Source: Caldovatus aquaticus
GTDB taxonomy: Bacteria > Pseudomonadota > Alphaproteobacteria > Acetobacterales > Acetobacteraceae
DNA length: 64,000 bases
Assembly (NCBI RefSeq): GCF_019458025.1
Contig: NZ_JAHZUY010000013.1
Span: forward strand, 1 to 64,000
Direction: 5' to 3'
Below the pieces are notes generated by a model, which saw nothing but the letters and a program-made list of their open reading frames with translations, did no database searches and was not told the DNA's origin. Each line of letters starts with the position of its first letter. The first letter of the stretch is position 1. This document shows, in pieces, positions 43,674 through 53,073 of the stretch. The translations under genes and the position numbers were made by a program.

Positions 43674-46007
43674 TTGCAAGCCCTGCTCCGCGCGCTCCTG
43701 CCGCTCGTCTTCGCCGTCGTCCTGGCCGCCCCCGGGGGGGAGGCGCAGGCGCAGCCGCAGCCGCGCCGGGCGCCGCCGCCCGCCGCCGCCGGCGCCACCG
43801 TCCAGGCCATCGAGGTGCGGGGCAACCAGCGGATCGAGGCCGACACGGTGCGCAGCTACATGCTGCTCCAGCCCGGCGACCCGATGGACCAGGAGCGGCT
43901 CGACCGGTCGCTGCGCACCCTCTTCGCCACCGGCCTGTTCCGCGACGTCGAGATCACCACCGAGGGCGGCCGCGTGATCGTGCAGGTCGTGGAGAACCCG
44001 ATCGTCAACCGCGTCGCCTTCGAGGGCAACCGCAAGATCTCCGACGACGTGCTGCGCAACGAGGTGACGCTGCGCCCGCGCGCCGTCTTCACCCCGGCCG
44101 CGGCGCAGGCCGACCGCAACCGCATCCTCGAGCTGTACGCCCGGCGCGGCCGCTTCGCCGCCCAGGTGGAGCCGAAGATCATCGAGCTCGACCAGAACCG
44201 CGTGGACGTGGTGTTCGAGATCGTCGAGGGAGAGGCGGCGCTGGTCGCGCGCATCAACTTCGTCGGCAACCGCGCCTTCTCCGACAGCCGCCTGAAGGAG
44301 ATCATCGCAACGCGCGAGGCGGCCTGGTACCGCCCCTTCAGCACCGCCGACACCTACGATCCGGAGCGGCTGAACTTCGACCGCGAGCTGCTGCGCCGCT
44401 ACTACCTGCGCAACGGCTACGCCGACGTGCAGGTGACCGGCGCCACCGCCGAGCTGGCGCCGGACCGCTCCGGCTTCTTCATCACCTACACGATCGAGGA
44501 GGGACCGCGCTACCGGGTCGGCAGGGTCGATCTGGTCTCCCGGCTGCGCAACTTCGATCCCGCGACGGTGCGCGGCGAGGTGCCGATCGAGGAGGGCGAC
44601 TGGTACGACGGCGACGCGGTCGAGCGCTCCGTCCAGGTGCTGACCGACGCCATCCAGCAGCGCGGCTTCCCCTTCGCCGAGGTCACGCCGCGCATCGAGC
44701 GCGACCGCGAGGCGCGGCGTGTCAACCTCACCTTCGAGATCGGCGAGGGACCGCGCGCCTACATCGAACGCATCGAGATCACCGGCAACACCCGGACCCT
44801 CGACCGGGTGATCCGGCGCGAGTTCCGGCTCGCCGAGGGCGACCCGTTCATCCCCGCGCAGATCCGCCGCTCCCGCCAGCGGCTGCGGGAGCTCGGCTAC
44901 TTCTCCTCGGTCGAGATCACGCCGCAGCCGGGCAGCGCGCCGGACCGGGTGATCCTCAACACCGAGGTGACGGAGCGCGCCACCGGCGAGATCTCGCTCG
45001 GCGGCGGCTACGCCACCGATGCCGGCTTCCTCGCCGACTTCGGCCTGCGCGAGCGCAACCTGCTCGGCACCGGCGTGGACGGGCGCTTCAACATCACGCT
45101 CGCGCAGCGCCGCAGCCAGGTGGATATCTCCGTCACCGACCCGGCCTTCCTCGAGCGCAACCTCGCGGCCGGCTTCGACCTGTTCGCCATCCAGCGCAAC
45201 CTGCTCACCATCGCCTCCTACGAGGAGCGGCGCTACGGCGGCGCGCTGCGGATCGGCTACGAGTTCAACGAGTACCTGCGCCAGTCCTGGGCCTACACGC
45301 TGGTCGAGCGCAACGTGTACAACGTCCAGCCCGACGCCAGCCGCTTCATCCAGGAGCAGCGCGGCAAGACCCTGCTCTCGCAGATCGGCCAGACCATCAC
45401 CTACGACCGGCGCGACAGCCGCATCGACCCGCACTCGGGCTACGTGGTGCGGCTCGGCACCGACGTCGCCGGCCTCGGCGGCGATGTCGCCTACGTCCGC
45501 GCCCGGCTCGACGGCGCCTACTACATCCCGCTGGAGCGCTTCTTCGGCAACCCGGACTACGTCCTCGCGATCTCGGCCGGCGTCGGCATCCTCAAGCCCT
45601 TCGGCTCGCGCGAGGACCGAATCGTGGACCGATTCTTCCTCGGCGGCGAGAACCTGCGCGGCTTCGCGATCGGCGGCGCCGGCCCGCGCGACGTCCTCAC
45701 CGGCGACACGCTGGGCGGCCGCTTCATCTGGACCCAGAGCACGGAGTTCCGCTTCCCGCTGCCGTTGCCGCAGGAGCTCGGCCTCTCGGGCCGCGCCTTC
45801 GTGGACGTCGGCTCGCTCTCGGGGCTGCCCTCCGCGACCAGCGGCCCGACCGTGCGCGACGAGGCGACGCCGAGGGTCGGCGCCGGCATCGGCGTCTCCT
45901 GGCGCAGCCCCTTCGGGGTGATCAACATCGACCTCGCCCAGGCCGTGGTGAAGCGGCCCTACGACCAGACGCAGGTCTTCCGCCTCGGCTTCGGCACTCG
46001 ATTCTAG
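43674..46007 (+). CDS. bamA: Outer-membrane protein assembly factor BamA
   Basis: 777 aa. A signal peptide (LLRALLPLVFAVVLAAPGGE, cleavage near AQAQ) is followed by five POTRA domains to about residue 425 and a 16-strand barrel (Bac_surface_Ag domain), ending in the beta-signal QVFRLGFGTRF with terminal Phe. The loop-6 motif appears as FFLGGENLRGFAIGGAGPRD (VRGF/LRGF). It inserts barrel proteins into the outer membrane. The start is TTG at 43674; no strong Shine-Dalgarno is seen. Confidence 0.96.
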   Translation: MQALLRALLPLVFAVVLAAPGGEAQAQPQPRRAPPPAAAGATVQAIEVRGNQRIEADTVRSYMLLQPGDPMDQERLDRSLRTLFATGLFRDVEITTEGGRVIVQVVENPIVNRVAFEGNRKISDDVLRNEVTLRPRAVFTPAAAQADRNRILELYARRGRFAAQVEPKIIELDQNRVDVVFEIVEGEAALVARINFVGNRAFSDSRLKEIIATREAAWYRPFSTADTYDPERLNFDRELLRRYYLRNGYADVQVTGATAELAPDRSGFFITYTIEEGPRYRVGRVDLVSRLRNFDPATVRGEVPIEEGDWYDGDAVERSVQVLTDAIQQRGFPFAEVTPRIERDREARRVNLTFEIGEGPRAYIERIEITGNTRTLDRVIRREFRLAEGDPFIPAQIRRSRQRLRELGYFSSVEITPQPGSAPDRVILNTEVTERATGEISLGGGYATDAGFLADFGLRERNLLGTGVDGRFNITLAQRRSQVDISVTDPAFLERNLAAGFDLFAIQRNLLTIASYEERRYGGALRIGYEFNEYLRQSWAYTLVERNVYNVQPDASRFIQEQRGKTLLSQIGQTITYDRRDSRIDPHSGYVVRLGTDVAGLGGDVAYVRARLDGAYYIPLERFFGNPDYVLAISAGVGILKPFGSREDRIVDRFFLGGENLRGFAIGGAGPRDVLTGDTLGGRFIWTQSTEFRFPLPLPQELGLSGRAFVDVGSLSGLPSATSGPTVRDEATPRVGAGIGVSWRSPFGVINIDLAQAVVKRPYDQTQVFRLGFGTRF

Positions 46008-46027
46008 CACCAGCCAGGATAGCGCCC

Positions 46028-46903
46028 ATGTCGTTCCGCGTTCCTTTCGTCTGCCGCGCCGCGGCGGGTTCCAAGGGCCTCGCGCCGCAGCGCGGCGGCC
46101 GCCGTCGCCGGCTTGCCGGCCTCGCAGCGGCGGCGCTGCTGCTCGGCGGGGGCGCCGGGGTTGCCCCGGTTCAGGTCCTGGCGCAGCAGGCGCAGCCCGA
46201 ATGGTTCGTCCCCGGCGGCCAGCAGCGGCCGGGCCAGGGCGCGGCGACGCCGCAGCAGCGTGCGCCCCAGCAGCGGCCGGCGCAGCAGCGCCCGGCGCAG
46301 GCGCGGGTGGACGCGCCGGCGCCGCTGCCGCCCGGCCAGTCGCCGCCGGCGCCGGTGATCGGGCTCGTCAACGTGCCGGAGGTGCTGCGTGTCTCCATCG
46401 CCCATACCCAGGTGCGCGAGGAGATCGAACGGCGGCGCGCCAAGCTCAACGAGGACCTGCAGCGCGAGCAGCAGCGCTGGCGCGAGGAGCAGCAGCGCCT
46501 TGGGGCCGAGCGCGCCGCCCTCTCGCCCGAGCAGCTCCGCGCCCGCGAGCGCGAGCTCCAGGACCGCGTGACGGACGCGCAGCGCATCTTCCGGGACCGC
46601 CAGCGCGCCATCGAGGAGGCGGCGCAGCAGGCCCTTGCCGAGGTCGAGCAGGCGCTGGTCGTGGTCATCACGCAGGTGGCGGAGAGCCGGCATGTCAACC
46701 TCGTGCTGCCGGCGCCCGTGGTGATCTACAACCAGCCGCAGTTCGACCTGACCGCCGAGGTCGCCGCCCAGCTCAACCAGCGGCTGCGCAGTGTGGACAT
46801 CCCGCCGGAGGAGACGGGGGAGGCGGCCTCCTCCGGCCAAGCGCAGCCGCAGCAGCGGCCGGCGGCCCAGCAGCGTCCGGCGCAGCAGCCGCGCCGGAAC
46901 TGA
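46028..46903 (+). CDS. skp: OmpH/Skp-family periplasmic chaperone with Gln/Pro-rich ends
   Basis: 291 aa, clearly longer than usual Skp (about 160-200). A long N-terminal signal (basic stretch, then LAGLAAAALLLGGGAGVAPV, cleavage near VLAQQ) is followed by a Gln/Pro/Arg-rich linker with QQRPAQ repeats (about residues 75-95). The OmpH core starts with IGLVNVPEVLRVSIAHTQVR and a long coiled coil (REEIERRRAKLNEDLQREQQ onward). The C-terminus again repeats QQRPA units. Skp holds unfolded outer-membrane proteins for BamA. Position between bamA and lpxD is conserved. Confidence 0.9.
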   Translation: MSFRVPFVCRAAAGSKGLAPQRGGRRRRLAGLAAAALLLGGGAGVAPVQVLAQQAQPEWFVPGGQQRPGQGAATPQQRAPQQRPAQQRPAQARVDAPAPLPPGQSPPAPVIGLVNVPEVLRVSIAHTQVREEIERRRAKLNEDLQREQQRWREEQQRLGAERAALSPEQLRARERELQDRVTDAQRIFRDRQRAIEEAAQQALAEVEQALVVVITQVAESRHVNLVLPAPVVIYNQPQFDLTAEVAAQLNQRLRSVDIPPEETGEAASSGQAQPQQRPAAQQRPAQQPRRN

Positions 46904-46923
46904 AGGGCGCCGGGGCGCCTGCC

Positions 46924-48021
46924 GTGCCGGCCGATCCGCGCTTCCATCCCCGCTCGGGTCCGTTCAGCCTCGCGGCGGTCGCCAGGGCCGCGGGAGGCGT
47001 GGTGGCGGCGGCGCCGGCGGCGGCCGATCCGGAGCGTCGCCTGTTCTCCGGTGTCGCGCCGCTGCAATCGGCCGGTCCGGACGAGGTGAGCTTCCTCGAC
47101 AACCGCCGCTACCTGGAGGCGCTGCGCGCCACGCGCGCCGGGGCGGTGATCCTGCAGCCGGATCTGGTGGGCCAGGTGCCGCCCGGGACGATCGCCATCG
47201 CCACCGACGCCCCGTATCTCGGCTATGCGCGGGTGGCGGCGCTGTTCCATCCGGCGCCGCCGCCCACGCCCGGCATCCACCCTACCGCGGTCGTCGCCCC
47301 CGACGCCGATATCGGCGAGGGCTGCGAGATCGGCCCCTACGCCGTGATCGGCGCCGGGGCGCGGATCGGGCCGGGCTGCGTGATCGGGCCGCACGCCGTC
47401 GTCGGCCCGGGCGTGGTGCTCGGCGCTGGGTGCCGGATCCATGCCCATGCCTCGATCACCCACTGCCTGGCCGGCGACCGCGTGGTGCTGCACCCCGGGG
47501 CGCGGGTGGGGAACGAGGGCTTCGGCTTCGCCACCACCGCGGAGGGCGCGCATGTCACGGTGCCCCAGCTCGGCCGGGTGATCCTGGGCGACGGCGTGGA
47601 GATCGGGGCCAACAGCACGGTGGACCGCGGTTCCGGCCACGACACCGTGCTCGGCCCGGGCACTCGGCTCGACAACCTGGTGCAGATCGGGCACAACGTC
47701 CGCACCGGGCGGGGGTGCGTGATCGTGGCGCAGGCCGGCGTCTCGGGCTCCACCACGCTCGGGGATTTCGTGATCGTTGCGGCGCAGGCCGGGCTGACGG
47801 GCCATCTCACGATCGGGCCGCGGGCGCGCATCGGGGCGCAGGCCGGCGTGATCAACGACGTGCCGGCCGGCACCGACGTCCTCGGCAGTCCGGCCTGGCC
47901 GGTGCGGGAGTTCTGGCGCGCCGTCGCGCGGCTGCGGCAGCTCGCCGCGCGCGGCGGGGACGGCAAGGGCCGCGTCGCGCGCAAGGCGGCCGCCGGCCGC
48001 GCCGGGGAGGACACGGGCTGA
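46924..48021 (+). CDS. lpxD: UDP-3-O-(3-hydroxyacyl)glucosamine N-acyltransferase
   Basis: 365 aa. An N-terminal uridine-binding domain (DEVSFLDNRRYLEALRATRA) precedes a left-handed beta-helix of hexapeptide repeats (from about residue 125). VGNEGFGFATTAEGAHVTVP, the catalytic-His region LDNLVQIGHNVRTGRGCVIV and AQAGVSGSTTLGD are conserved. It adds the second acyl chain in lipid A synthesis. The GTG start lacks a strong Shine-Dalgarno. fabZ starts five bases after its stop. Confidence 0.95.
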   Translation: MPADPRFHPRSGPFSLAAVARAAGGVVAAAPAAADPERRLFSGVAPLQSAGPDEVSFLDNRRYLEALRATRAGAVILQPDLVGQVPPGTIAIATDAPYLGYARVAALFHPAPPPTPGIHPTAVVAPDADIGEGCEIGPYAVIGAGARIGPGCVIGPHAVVGPGVVLGAGCRIHAHASITHCLAGDRVVLHPGARVGNEGFGFATTAEGAHVTVPQLGRVILGDGVEIGANSTVDRGSGHDTVLGPGTRLDNLVQIGHNVRTGRGCVIVAQAGVSGSTTLGDFVIVAAQAGLTGHLTIGPRARIGAQAGVINDVPAGTDVLGSPAWPVREFWRAVARLRQLAARGGDGKGRVARKAAAGRAGEDTG

Positions 48022-48026
48022 ACGGC

Positions 48027-48518
48027 ATGGACGACGCAATGCACGCGGACGCGGCGCCGGCGGCGGCGGGCGCCACCCTGGAATCCTGGGACGTCGCCCG
48101 CATCATGCGGGCGATCCCGCACCGCTACCCCTTCCTCCTCGTGGACCGGGTGGTCGAGGTCCAGCGCGGCGTCTCGGCCGTCGGCATCAAGAACGTCTCG
48201 ATCAACGAGCACTACTTCCAGGGCCATTTCCCCGCCATGGCGGTGATGCCCGGCGTGCTCATCATCGAGAGCATGGCCCAGACCGCGGCCGTGCTGGTGG
48301 TCGCCACGCTGGGGCCGGAGGCGGAAGGGAAGCTCGTGTATTTCATGACCGTGGAGAACGCGAAGTTCCGCAAGCCCGTCGTGCCGGGCGACCAGATGCG
48401 CGTGCACGTGCGCAAGGAGCGCCACCGCGTCAACATCTGGAAATTCTCGGCCGAGGCGAAGGTGGACGGCAAGGTCGTCGCCGAGGCCACCTATTCGGCG
48501 ATGATCCTGGACCGCTGA
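48027..48518 (+). CDS. fabZ: 3-hydroxyacyl-ACP dehydratase FabZ
   Basis: 163 aa. IPHRYPFLLVDRV, NEHYFQGHFPAMAVMPGVLI with the catalytic His, and IESMAQTAAVLVV with the catalytic Glu define FabZ. It dehydrates 3-hydroxyacyl-ACPs and competes with LpxA/LpxD for the same substrate, which explains its place between them. The N-terminal 20 residues are Ala-rich and variable. Confidence 0.96.
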   Translation: MDDAMHADAAPAAAGATLESWDVARIMRAIPHRYPFLLVDRVVEVQRGVSAVGIKNVSINEHYFQGHFPAMAVMPGVLIIESMAQTAAVLVVATLGPEAEGKLVYFMTVENAKFRKPVVPGDQMRVHVRKERHRVNIWKFSAEAKVDGKVVAEATYSAMILDR

Positions 48519-48520
48519 GC

Positions 48521-49381
48521 GTGGACGACGCCCGCATCCCGCCCGTCGCCGCGCCGGCCGAGATCCACCCCAGCGCCAGCATCGCCCCCGGCGCCGCGAT
48601 CGGCCGCGGCTGCCGCATCGGCCCGGGCTGCGTCGTCGGCCCCGATGTCACGCTCGAGGAGGGAGTCGAGCTCGTCGCCCATGTCGTGGTGGACGGCATC
48701 ACCCGCATCGGCGCCGGCGCCCGCGTCTTTCCCTTCGCCAGCATCGGCCTGCCGCCGCAGGACCTGAAGTACAAGGGCGAGCCGACCCGCTGCGAGATCG
48801 GCCCCCGCACCCTGGTGCGCGAGCACGCGACGATCCACCGCGGCAGCGTCGGCGGCGCCGGCGTCACGCGCATCGGCGCCGACTGCATGATCATGGCGGT
48901 CGCGCATGTCGCCCACGACTGCGTGCTCGGCGACCGCGTGATCCTCGCCAACAACGTCATGCTGGGCGGGCATGTCGAGATCGGCGACACGGTGTTCGTC
49001 GGCGGCGGCACCGCGATCCACCAGTTCGTGCGCATCGGCCGCCAGGCCGTGATCGGCGGGATGAGCGGGGTCGAGGCCGATGTCATCCCGTTCGGCTCGG
49101 CGATGGGCAACCGCGCGCGCCTGGTCGGCCTCAACCTGATCGGCCTCAAGCGCCGCGGCTTCCCGCGCGCGCAGATCCACGCCCTGCGCGCCGCCTTCCG
49201 CATGCTGTTCCGCGACCCCGGCCTCTTCGCCGAGCGCCAGGCGGCGGTCGAGGCGCAATTCGCCGGCGATCCCAACGTCGCCGAGATGCTCGCCTTCATC
49301 CGCGCTCCCTCCCGCCGCGGGCTGGTGCGGGTCGGCCGCGCCATGCCCGACGAGGAGGCGGGCGAGGAGGCCGAGGGATGA
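48521..49381 (+). CDS. lpxA: UDP-N-acetylglucosamine O-acyltransferase
   Basis: 286 aa hexapeptide-repeat trimer subunit. [20 protein letters not shown] starts the beta-helix; [48 protein letters not shown] (catalytic His) and [20 protein letters not shown] are conserved. It starts lipid A synthesis. GTG start two bases after the fabZ stop; ATGA overlap with lpxI. Confidence 0.96.
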   Translation: MDDARIPPVAAPAEIHPSASIAPGAAIGRGCRIGPGCVVGPDVTLEEGVELVAHVVVDGITRIGAGARVFPFASIGLPPQDLKYKGEPTRCEIGPRTLVREHATIHRGSVGGAGVTRIGADCMIMAVAHVAHDCVLGDRVILANNVMLGGHVEIGDTVFVGGGTAIHQFVRIGRQAVIGGMSGVEADVIPFGSAMGNRARLVGLNLIGLKRRGFPRAQIHALRAAFRMLFRDPGLFAERQAAVEAQFAGDPNVAEMLAFIRAPSRRGLVRVGRAMPDEEAGEEAEG

Positions 49382-50298
49382 GCGGCGCCACCGCGCCGGA
49401 CCGCGCGGCGTCCGCCTCGCCCGGCGGCGCCCGCGCCGGCGCGGCCGGGGAGGGCCCGCTCGGCATCGTCGCCGGCGGCGGCGAGCTGCCGGTGCGCGTC
49501 GCCAGGGCGGCCCGCGCCGCCGGGCGCGAGGTGTTCGTGATCGTGATCGGCGGCCACGGCGACCCCGAGCCCTTCGGCAGCATCCCGAAGGTCACGCTGC
49601 GCCTCGGCGCCGCCGGGCAGATGATCGAGCTCCTGCGCGCGCGCGGCGTGCGCCAGCTCGTGCTCGCGGGGCGCGTCGCGCGGCCCTCGCTCGCGGCGCT
49701 GCGCCCGGACGCGGCCGGCCTGCGGCTGCTCGCCCGCATCGGCGCCAGGGCCTTCGGCGGCGACGACACGCTGCTCTCGGCGGTGATCCGCGTGCTCGGC
49801 GAGGAGGGGTTCGAGGTGGTCGGCGCGCAGGCCTTCCTCGACGACCTGTTCGCCCCGGCCGGGCTGCTGACCAGGCACGCCCCCGACGCGCAGGCGATGG
49901 CCGACATCCGGCGCGGCGTCGCCGTCGTGCGCGCCCTCGGCGCCGTGGATGTCGGCCAGGCGGCCGTCGTGCAGCAGGGCCTCGTGCTCGGCGTCGAGGC
50001 GATCGAGGGCACCGACGCGCTGATCCGGCGCTGCCGCGACCTGGCGCGCGAGGGCGCGGGCGGCGTGCTGGTGAAGCTGGTCAAGCCCGGGCAGAGCCGC
50101 CTCGTGGACCTGCCGACGGTCGGGCTCGCCACGGTGGAGGAGGCGGCGATGGCCGGGCTGCGCGGCATCGCCGTGGAGGCCGGCGGCACCATCATCCTGG
50201 ACCGCGCCGCGGTCGTCGCGGCGGCGGAGGAGGCGGGCCTGTTCCTGATCGCGATCAATCCGGAGGATCCCGCCATGAAGGAGGAGAGCACGCCATGA
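49378..50298 (+). CDS. lpxI: UDP-2,3-diacylglucosamine pyrophosphatase LpxI
   Basis: 306 aa. [20 protein letters not shown], the [15 protein letters not shown] stretch, [34 protein letters not shown] and the late [20 protein letters not shown] with [13 protein letters not shown] are LpxI signatures. It replaces LpxH in alphaproteobacteria, releasing UMP to give lipid X. It overlaps the glyoxalase gene by four bases. lpxB, normally next, is not here. Confidence 0.94.
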   Translation: MSGATAPDRAASASPGGARAGAAGEGPLGIVAGGGELPVRVARAARAAGREVFVIVIGGHGDPEPFGSIPKVTLRLGAAGQMIELLRARGVRQLVLAGRVARPSLAALRPDAAGLRLLARIGARAFGGDDTLLSAVIRVLGEEGFEVVGAQAFLDDLFAPAGLLTRHAPDAQAMADIRRGVAVVRALGAVDVGQAAVVQQGLVLGVEAIEGTDALIRRCRDLAREGAGGVLVKLVKPGQSRLVDLPTVGLATVEEAAMAGLRGIAVEAGGTIILDRAAVVAAAEEAGLFLIAINPEDPAMKEESTP

Positions 50299-50702
50299 GC
50301 GAGACGGCGACCGGCGGCGGCCGCTTCCTGCACACCATGATCCGGGTCGGCAACCTCGACCGCAGCGTCGACTTCTACACGCGCCTGCTCGGCATGAAGG
50401 AGCTGCGCCGGCGCGACGTGCCGGAGGGCAGGTACACGCTGGCCTTCGTCGGCTACGGCGACGAGGCGTCGAACACGGTGCTCGAGCTGACCTACAACTA
50501 CGGCGTCGAGAAGTACGAGATGGGCACCGCCTTCGGCCACCTCGCGATCGGCGTGCCCGACGTGAAGGCGACCTGCGAGCGCCTGCGCGCCGCCGGCGTG
50601 AAGATCACCCGCGAGCCGGGGCCGGTGAAGTTCGGCACCACGGTGATCGCCTTCATCGAGGACCCGGACGGCTACAAGATCGAGCTGATCGAGCGGCCGT
50701 AG
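50295..50702 (+). CDS. gloA: Lactoylglutathione lyase (glyoxalase I)
   Basis: 135 aa. [20 protein letters not shown] holds the first metal His, [20 protein letters not shown] the first Glu, [12 protein letters not shown] the second His and [10 protein letters not shown] the second Glu: the four Ni2+/Zn2+ ligands of glyoxalase I. It isomerises the methylglyoxal-glutathione adduct. Its ATG overlaps the lpxI stop, an unusual partner for a lipid A gene. Confidence 0.95.
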   Translation: MSETATGGGRFLHTMIRVGNLDRSVDFYTRLLGMKELRRRDVPEGRYTLAFVGYGDEASNTVLELTYNYGVEKYEMGTAFGHLAIGVPDVKATCERLRAAGVKITREPGPVKFGTTVIAFIEDPDGYKIELIERP

Positions 50703-50717
50703 CGCGCCCACCGCCCG

Positions 50718-52121
50718 GTGCCCGCGCCCGACCCGCTCGGCTTCCTCAGCGATGCGCTCGCCGGGGCGGAGGAGGCGGCGCGCGCGCTGCTCGGGCAGGA
50801 GCGGGTGCGACTCGCGGTCACCGGCCTGTCGCGCGCGGGCAAGACGGTCTTCCTCACCTCGCTCGTCGCCAACCTGCTCGCTGCCGGCGCCGGGCTCAGC
50901 ACCCTGCCGGCGCTGGAGGCGGCGGCGGCCGGGCGGCTCCGGCGCGTGCGCCTGCTGCCGGCGGGGGTGGAAGCGGTGCCGCGCTTCGACCCCGAGGCGC
51001 ATCTCGCCGCGCTCGCCGCCGACCCGCCGCGCTGGCCGGCGCGCACCGAGGACCTCTCCACCCTCGCGCTGACGCTGGAGCTCGACCGCCGCTCCTGGCT
51101 CGGCAGCGTGTTCGGCGCGCGCCGCGTCACGCTCGAGCTGCTCGACTACCCGGGCGAGTGGCTGCTCGACCTGCCGATGCTGCGCCAGTCCTACGCCGAA
51201 TGGTCGGCGGCGACCCTGGCGCGCCTGCGGCGCGGCGCGCGCGCGGCGGCGTTCGGCCCGTTCCTCGCGTTCGTGGACGCCCTGCCGGCGGCGGCGCCGG
51301 CCGAGGACGCGCTGTCGCGCCGCGGCTTCGCCCTCTACCGCGAGGGCCTGCGCGCGGCGCGCGACACGCACGGGCTGCGGCTGCTGCAGCCCGGGCGCTT
51401 CCTCAACCCCGGCCCGCGCGGCGAGGCGCCGCTGATGTGGTTCTTCCCGCTGCCGCACCCGGAGGGCGGCGGCCTCGCCGAGCTCTGCGCCCGGCGCTAC
51501 GCGGCCTATCTCGCCGACCAGCGCTCCGTCTTCCTCGAGCCCTTCTTCCGCCGCTTCGGCCGCCAGGCGGTGCTGGTGGACGTGCTCGCCGCGCTGCACC
51601 AGGGCGAGGAGGCGTTCGACGACACCGCGGCGGCGCTGGCGGAGATCACCGCCGCGCTGCGCTACGGCGGCTCGCTGCTCGACCGGCTGACCGGCCAGGG
51701 GGTGCGCCGCGTCGCCTTCGTCGCCACCAAGGCGGATCACGTCCCGGAGCGCCAGCGCGCGGCGCTGACCGCGCTGCTCGAGGACCTCGTCCAGGCGCCG
51801 CGCGAGCGCGCCCTGGCGGCGGGGGCGGAGACGGGCGTGCACGCGCTGGCCGCGATCCGCTGCACCGAGGACGACACGGCGATCGTGGACGGCCGCCCGG
51901 TCGAGGCGGTGCGCGGCGTGCTGCTCGAGAGCGGGCGCGTCGCCAGGGTCTATCCCGGCGAGGTGCCGCCGCGCCGGCCGGGGCCGGAGTTCTGGCGGCA
52001 CGGCCGGCGGTTCGCGATGCCGGACTTCCAGCCGCCGCGTCTCGATCCGCACGGCGCGGCGGGCGTGCCGCATCTCGGCCTCGACACGCTGCTGGCCTGG
52101 CTGATCGGAGACCTGCTGTGA
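50718..52121 (+). CDS. YcjX-family P-loop protein
   Basis: 467 aa. The P-loop GLSRAGKT (residues 36-43), LDYPGEWLLDLPMLRQSYAE with the Walker B-like region, and FVATKADHVPERQRAAL (TKAD, NKxD-like) identify YcjX-type GTPase-like proteins, linked in enterobacteria to phage-shock and stress responses. The GTG start is 15 bases after the gloA stop. GTGA overlap couples it to the DUF697 gene. Confidence 0.88.
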   Translation: MPAPDPLGFLSDALAGAEEAARALLGQERVRLAVTGLSRAGKTVFLTSLVANLLAAGAGLSTLPALEAAAAGRLRRVRLLPAGVEAVPRFDPEAHLAALAADPPRWPARTEDLSTLALTLELDRRSWLGSVFGARRVTLELLDYPGEWLLDLPMLRQSYAEWSAATLARLRRGARAAAFGPFLAFVDALPAAAPAEDALSRRGFALYREGLRAARDTHGLRLLQPGRFLNPGPRGEAPLMWFFPLPHPEGGGLAELCARRYAAYLADQRSVFLEPFFRRFGRQAVLVDVLAALHQGEEAFDDTAAALAEITAALRYGGSLLDRLTGQGVRRVAFVATKADHVPERQRAALTALLEDLVQAPRERALAAGAETGVHALAAIRCTEDDTAIVDGRPVEAVRGVLLESGRVARVYPGEVPPRRPGPEFWRHGRRFAMPDFQPPRLDPHGAAGVPHLGLDTLLAWLIGDLL

Positions 52122-53059
52122 GCGCGCCGGGCACGCCGCCGCCGCGCGAACCGCGCGTGATCCTGGAGGAGGGCGAGGCGCCCCCGCCGCGATCGGCCGC
52201 TCCCGCCCCGCGCGACCGCGAGACGCCGCCGGCGCCGCGGCTCGATTTCGGCTGGGAGCGCGCCGTGGCGCAGGGGAGCGCGGCACGTCCTCGCCCGGCC
52301 GGCGGCTGGTCCTCGCTCGGCCTGCTCGGCGCCGGCGCGGCGGTGCTGGTGCTCGGGCTCTCGGCGCTGGAGGCGGCGAATTTCGTCGCCGCGCAATTCG
52401 CGCGCGCGACCTGGCTCGGCGTGCTCACCCTCGGCGTCGCCGGGGCCGGCTACGGGCTGATCGGCGCCGCGCTGTGGCGCGAGGCGCGCGGCCTTGCGGC
52501 CTTGCGCAGCGTGGACCGCGCGCGCGCCGCCTTCGCCCGCGGCGACCATGCGACGGCGCGCGCGGAGGCGCTGCGCTGGGCGGCGGAAGTGCCCGCCGCG
52601 CAGTCGGTCCTGCCCGCGCTGCGGGCCGCCAACGATCCCGACAGCCTGCGCGCGATCCTGGAGGCGGGGCCGCTCGCCGCGCTGGAGGCGCAGGCGCAGG
52701 CGCTGGGGCGCGCGGCGGCGCTGCAGGCCTTCGCGGTGACGGCGATCAGCCCCTCGGCGGGGTTCGACGCGCTGGTCTTCGCCTCGCGCGGCGTGCGGCT
52801 GGTGCGCCAGGTCGCAGCGCTGCACGGGCTGCGGCCCGGCCTCGCCGGCACCCTCGCGCTGCTGCGCCGCACCCTGCTCGATGCCGCGACGGTCGCCGCG
52901 ACCGACGTCGCGGTGGACACGGCGGCGCGCGCGCTGCTGACCAATCCGCTGCTCGAGAAGATCGCCGGCGAGGCGGCGGCCGGCGCGGTCGCGGCGCGGC
53001 GCATGCTGCGGCTTGCGCGCGCCGCCTCGGAGGCGTGCCGGATTGTGCCGCGGCGCTGA
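52118..53059 (+). CDS. YcjF/TIGR01620-family membrane protein
   Basis: 313 aa. A Pro-rich N-terminal 60 residues precede two membrane segments (LGLLGAGAAVLVLGLSALEA and WLGVLTLGVAGAGYGLIGAA), then a helical region and the DUF697-like C-terminus (LQAFAVTAISPSAGFDALVF, LLDAATVAATDVAVDTAARA). This is the standard partner of YcjX. The GTG start overlaps the ycjX-like stop. Confidence 0.85.
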   Translation: MSAPGTPPPREPRVILEEGEAPPPRSAAPAPRDRETPPAPRLDFGWERAVAQGSAARPRPAGGWSSLGLLGAGAAVLVLGLSALEAANFVAAQFARATWLGVLTLGVAGAGYGLIGAALWREARGLAALRSVDRARAAFARGDHATARAEALRWAAEVPAAQSVLPALRAANDPDSLRAILEAGPLAALEAQAQALGRAAALQAFAVTAISPSAGFDALVFASRGVRLVRQVAALHGLRPGLAGTLALLRRTLLDAATVAATDVAVDTAARALLTNPLLEKIAGEAAAGAVAARRMLRLARAASEACRIVPRR

Positions 53060-53073
53060 CGCGTGCGCGTGCG

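Noticed and set aside
46250-46320. Repeated CAGCAGCG-type units in skp as a CRISPR or DNA repeat array
   Set aside because: They are in-frame codon repeats encoding Gln/Pro/Arg runs inside a coding region, with no spacers.
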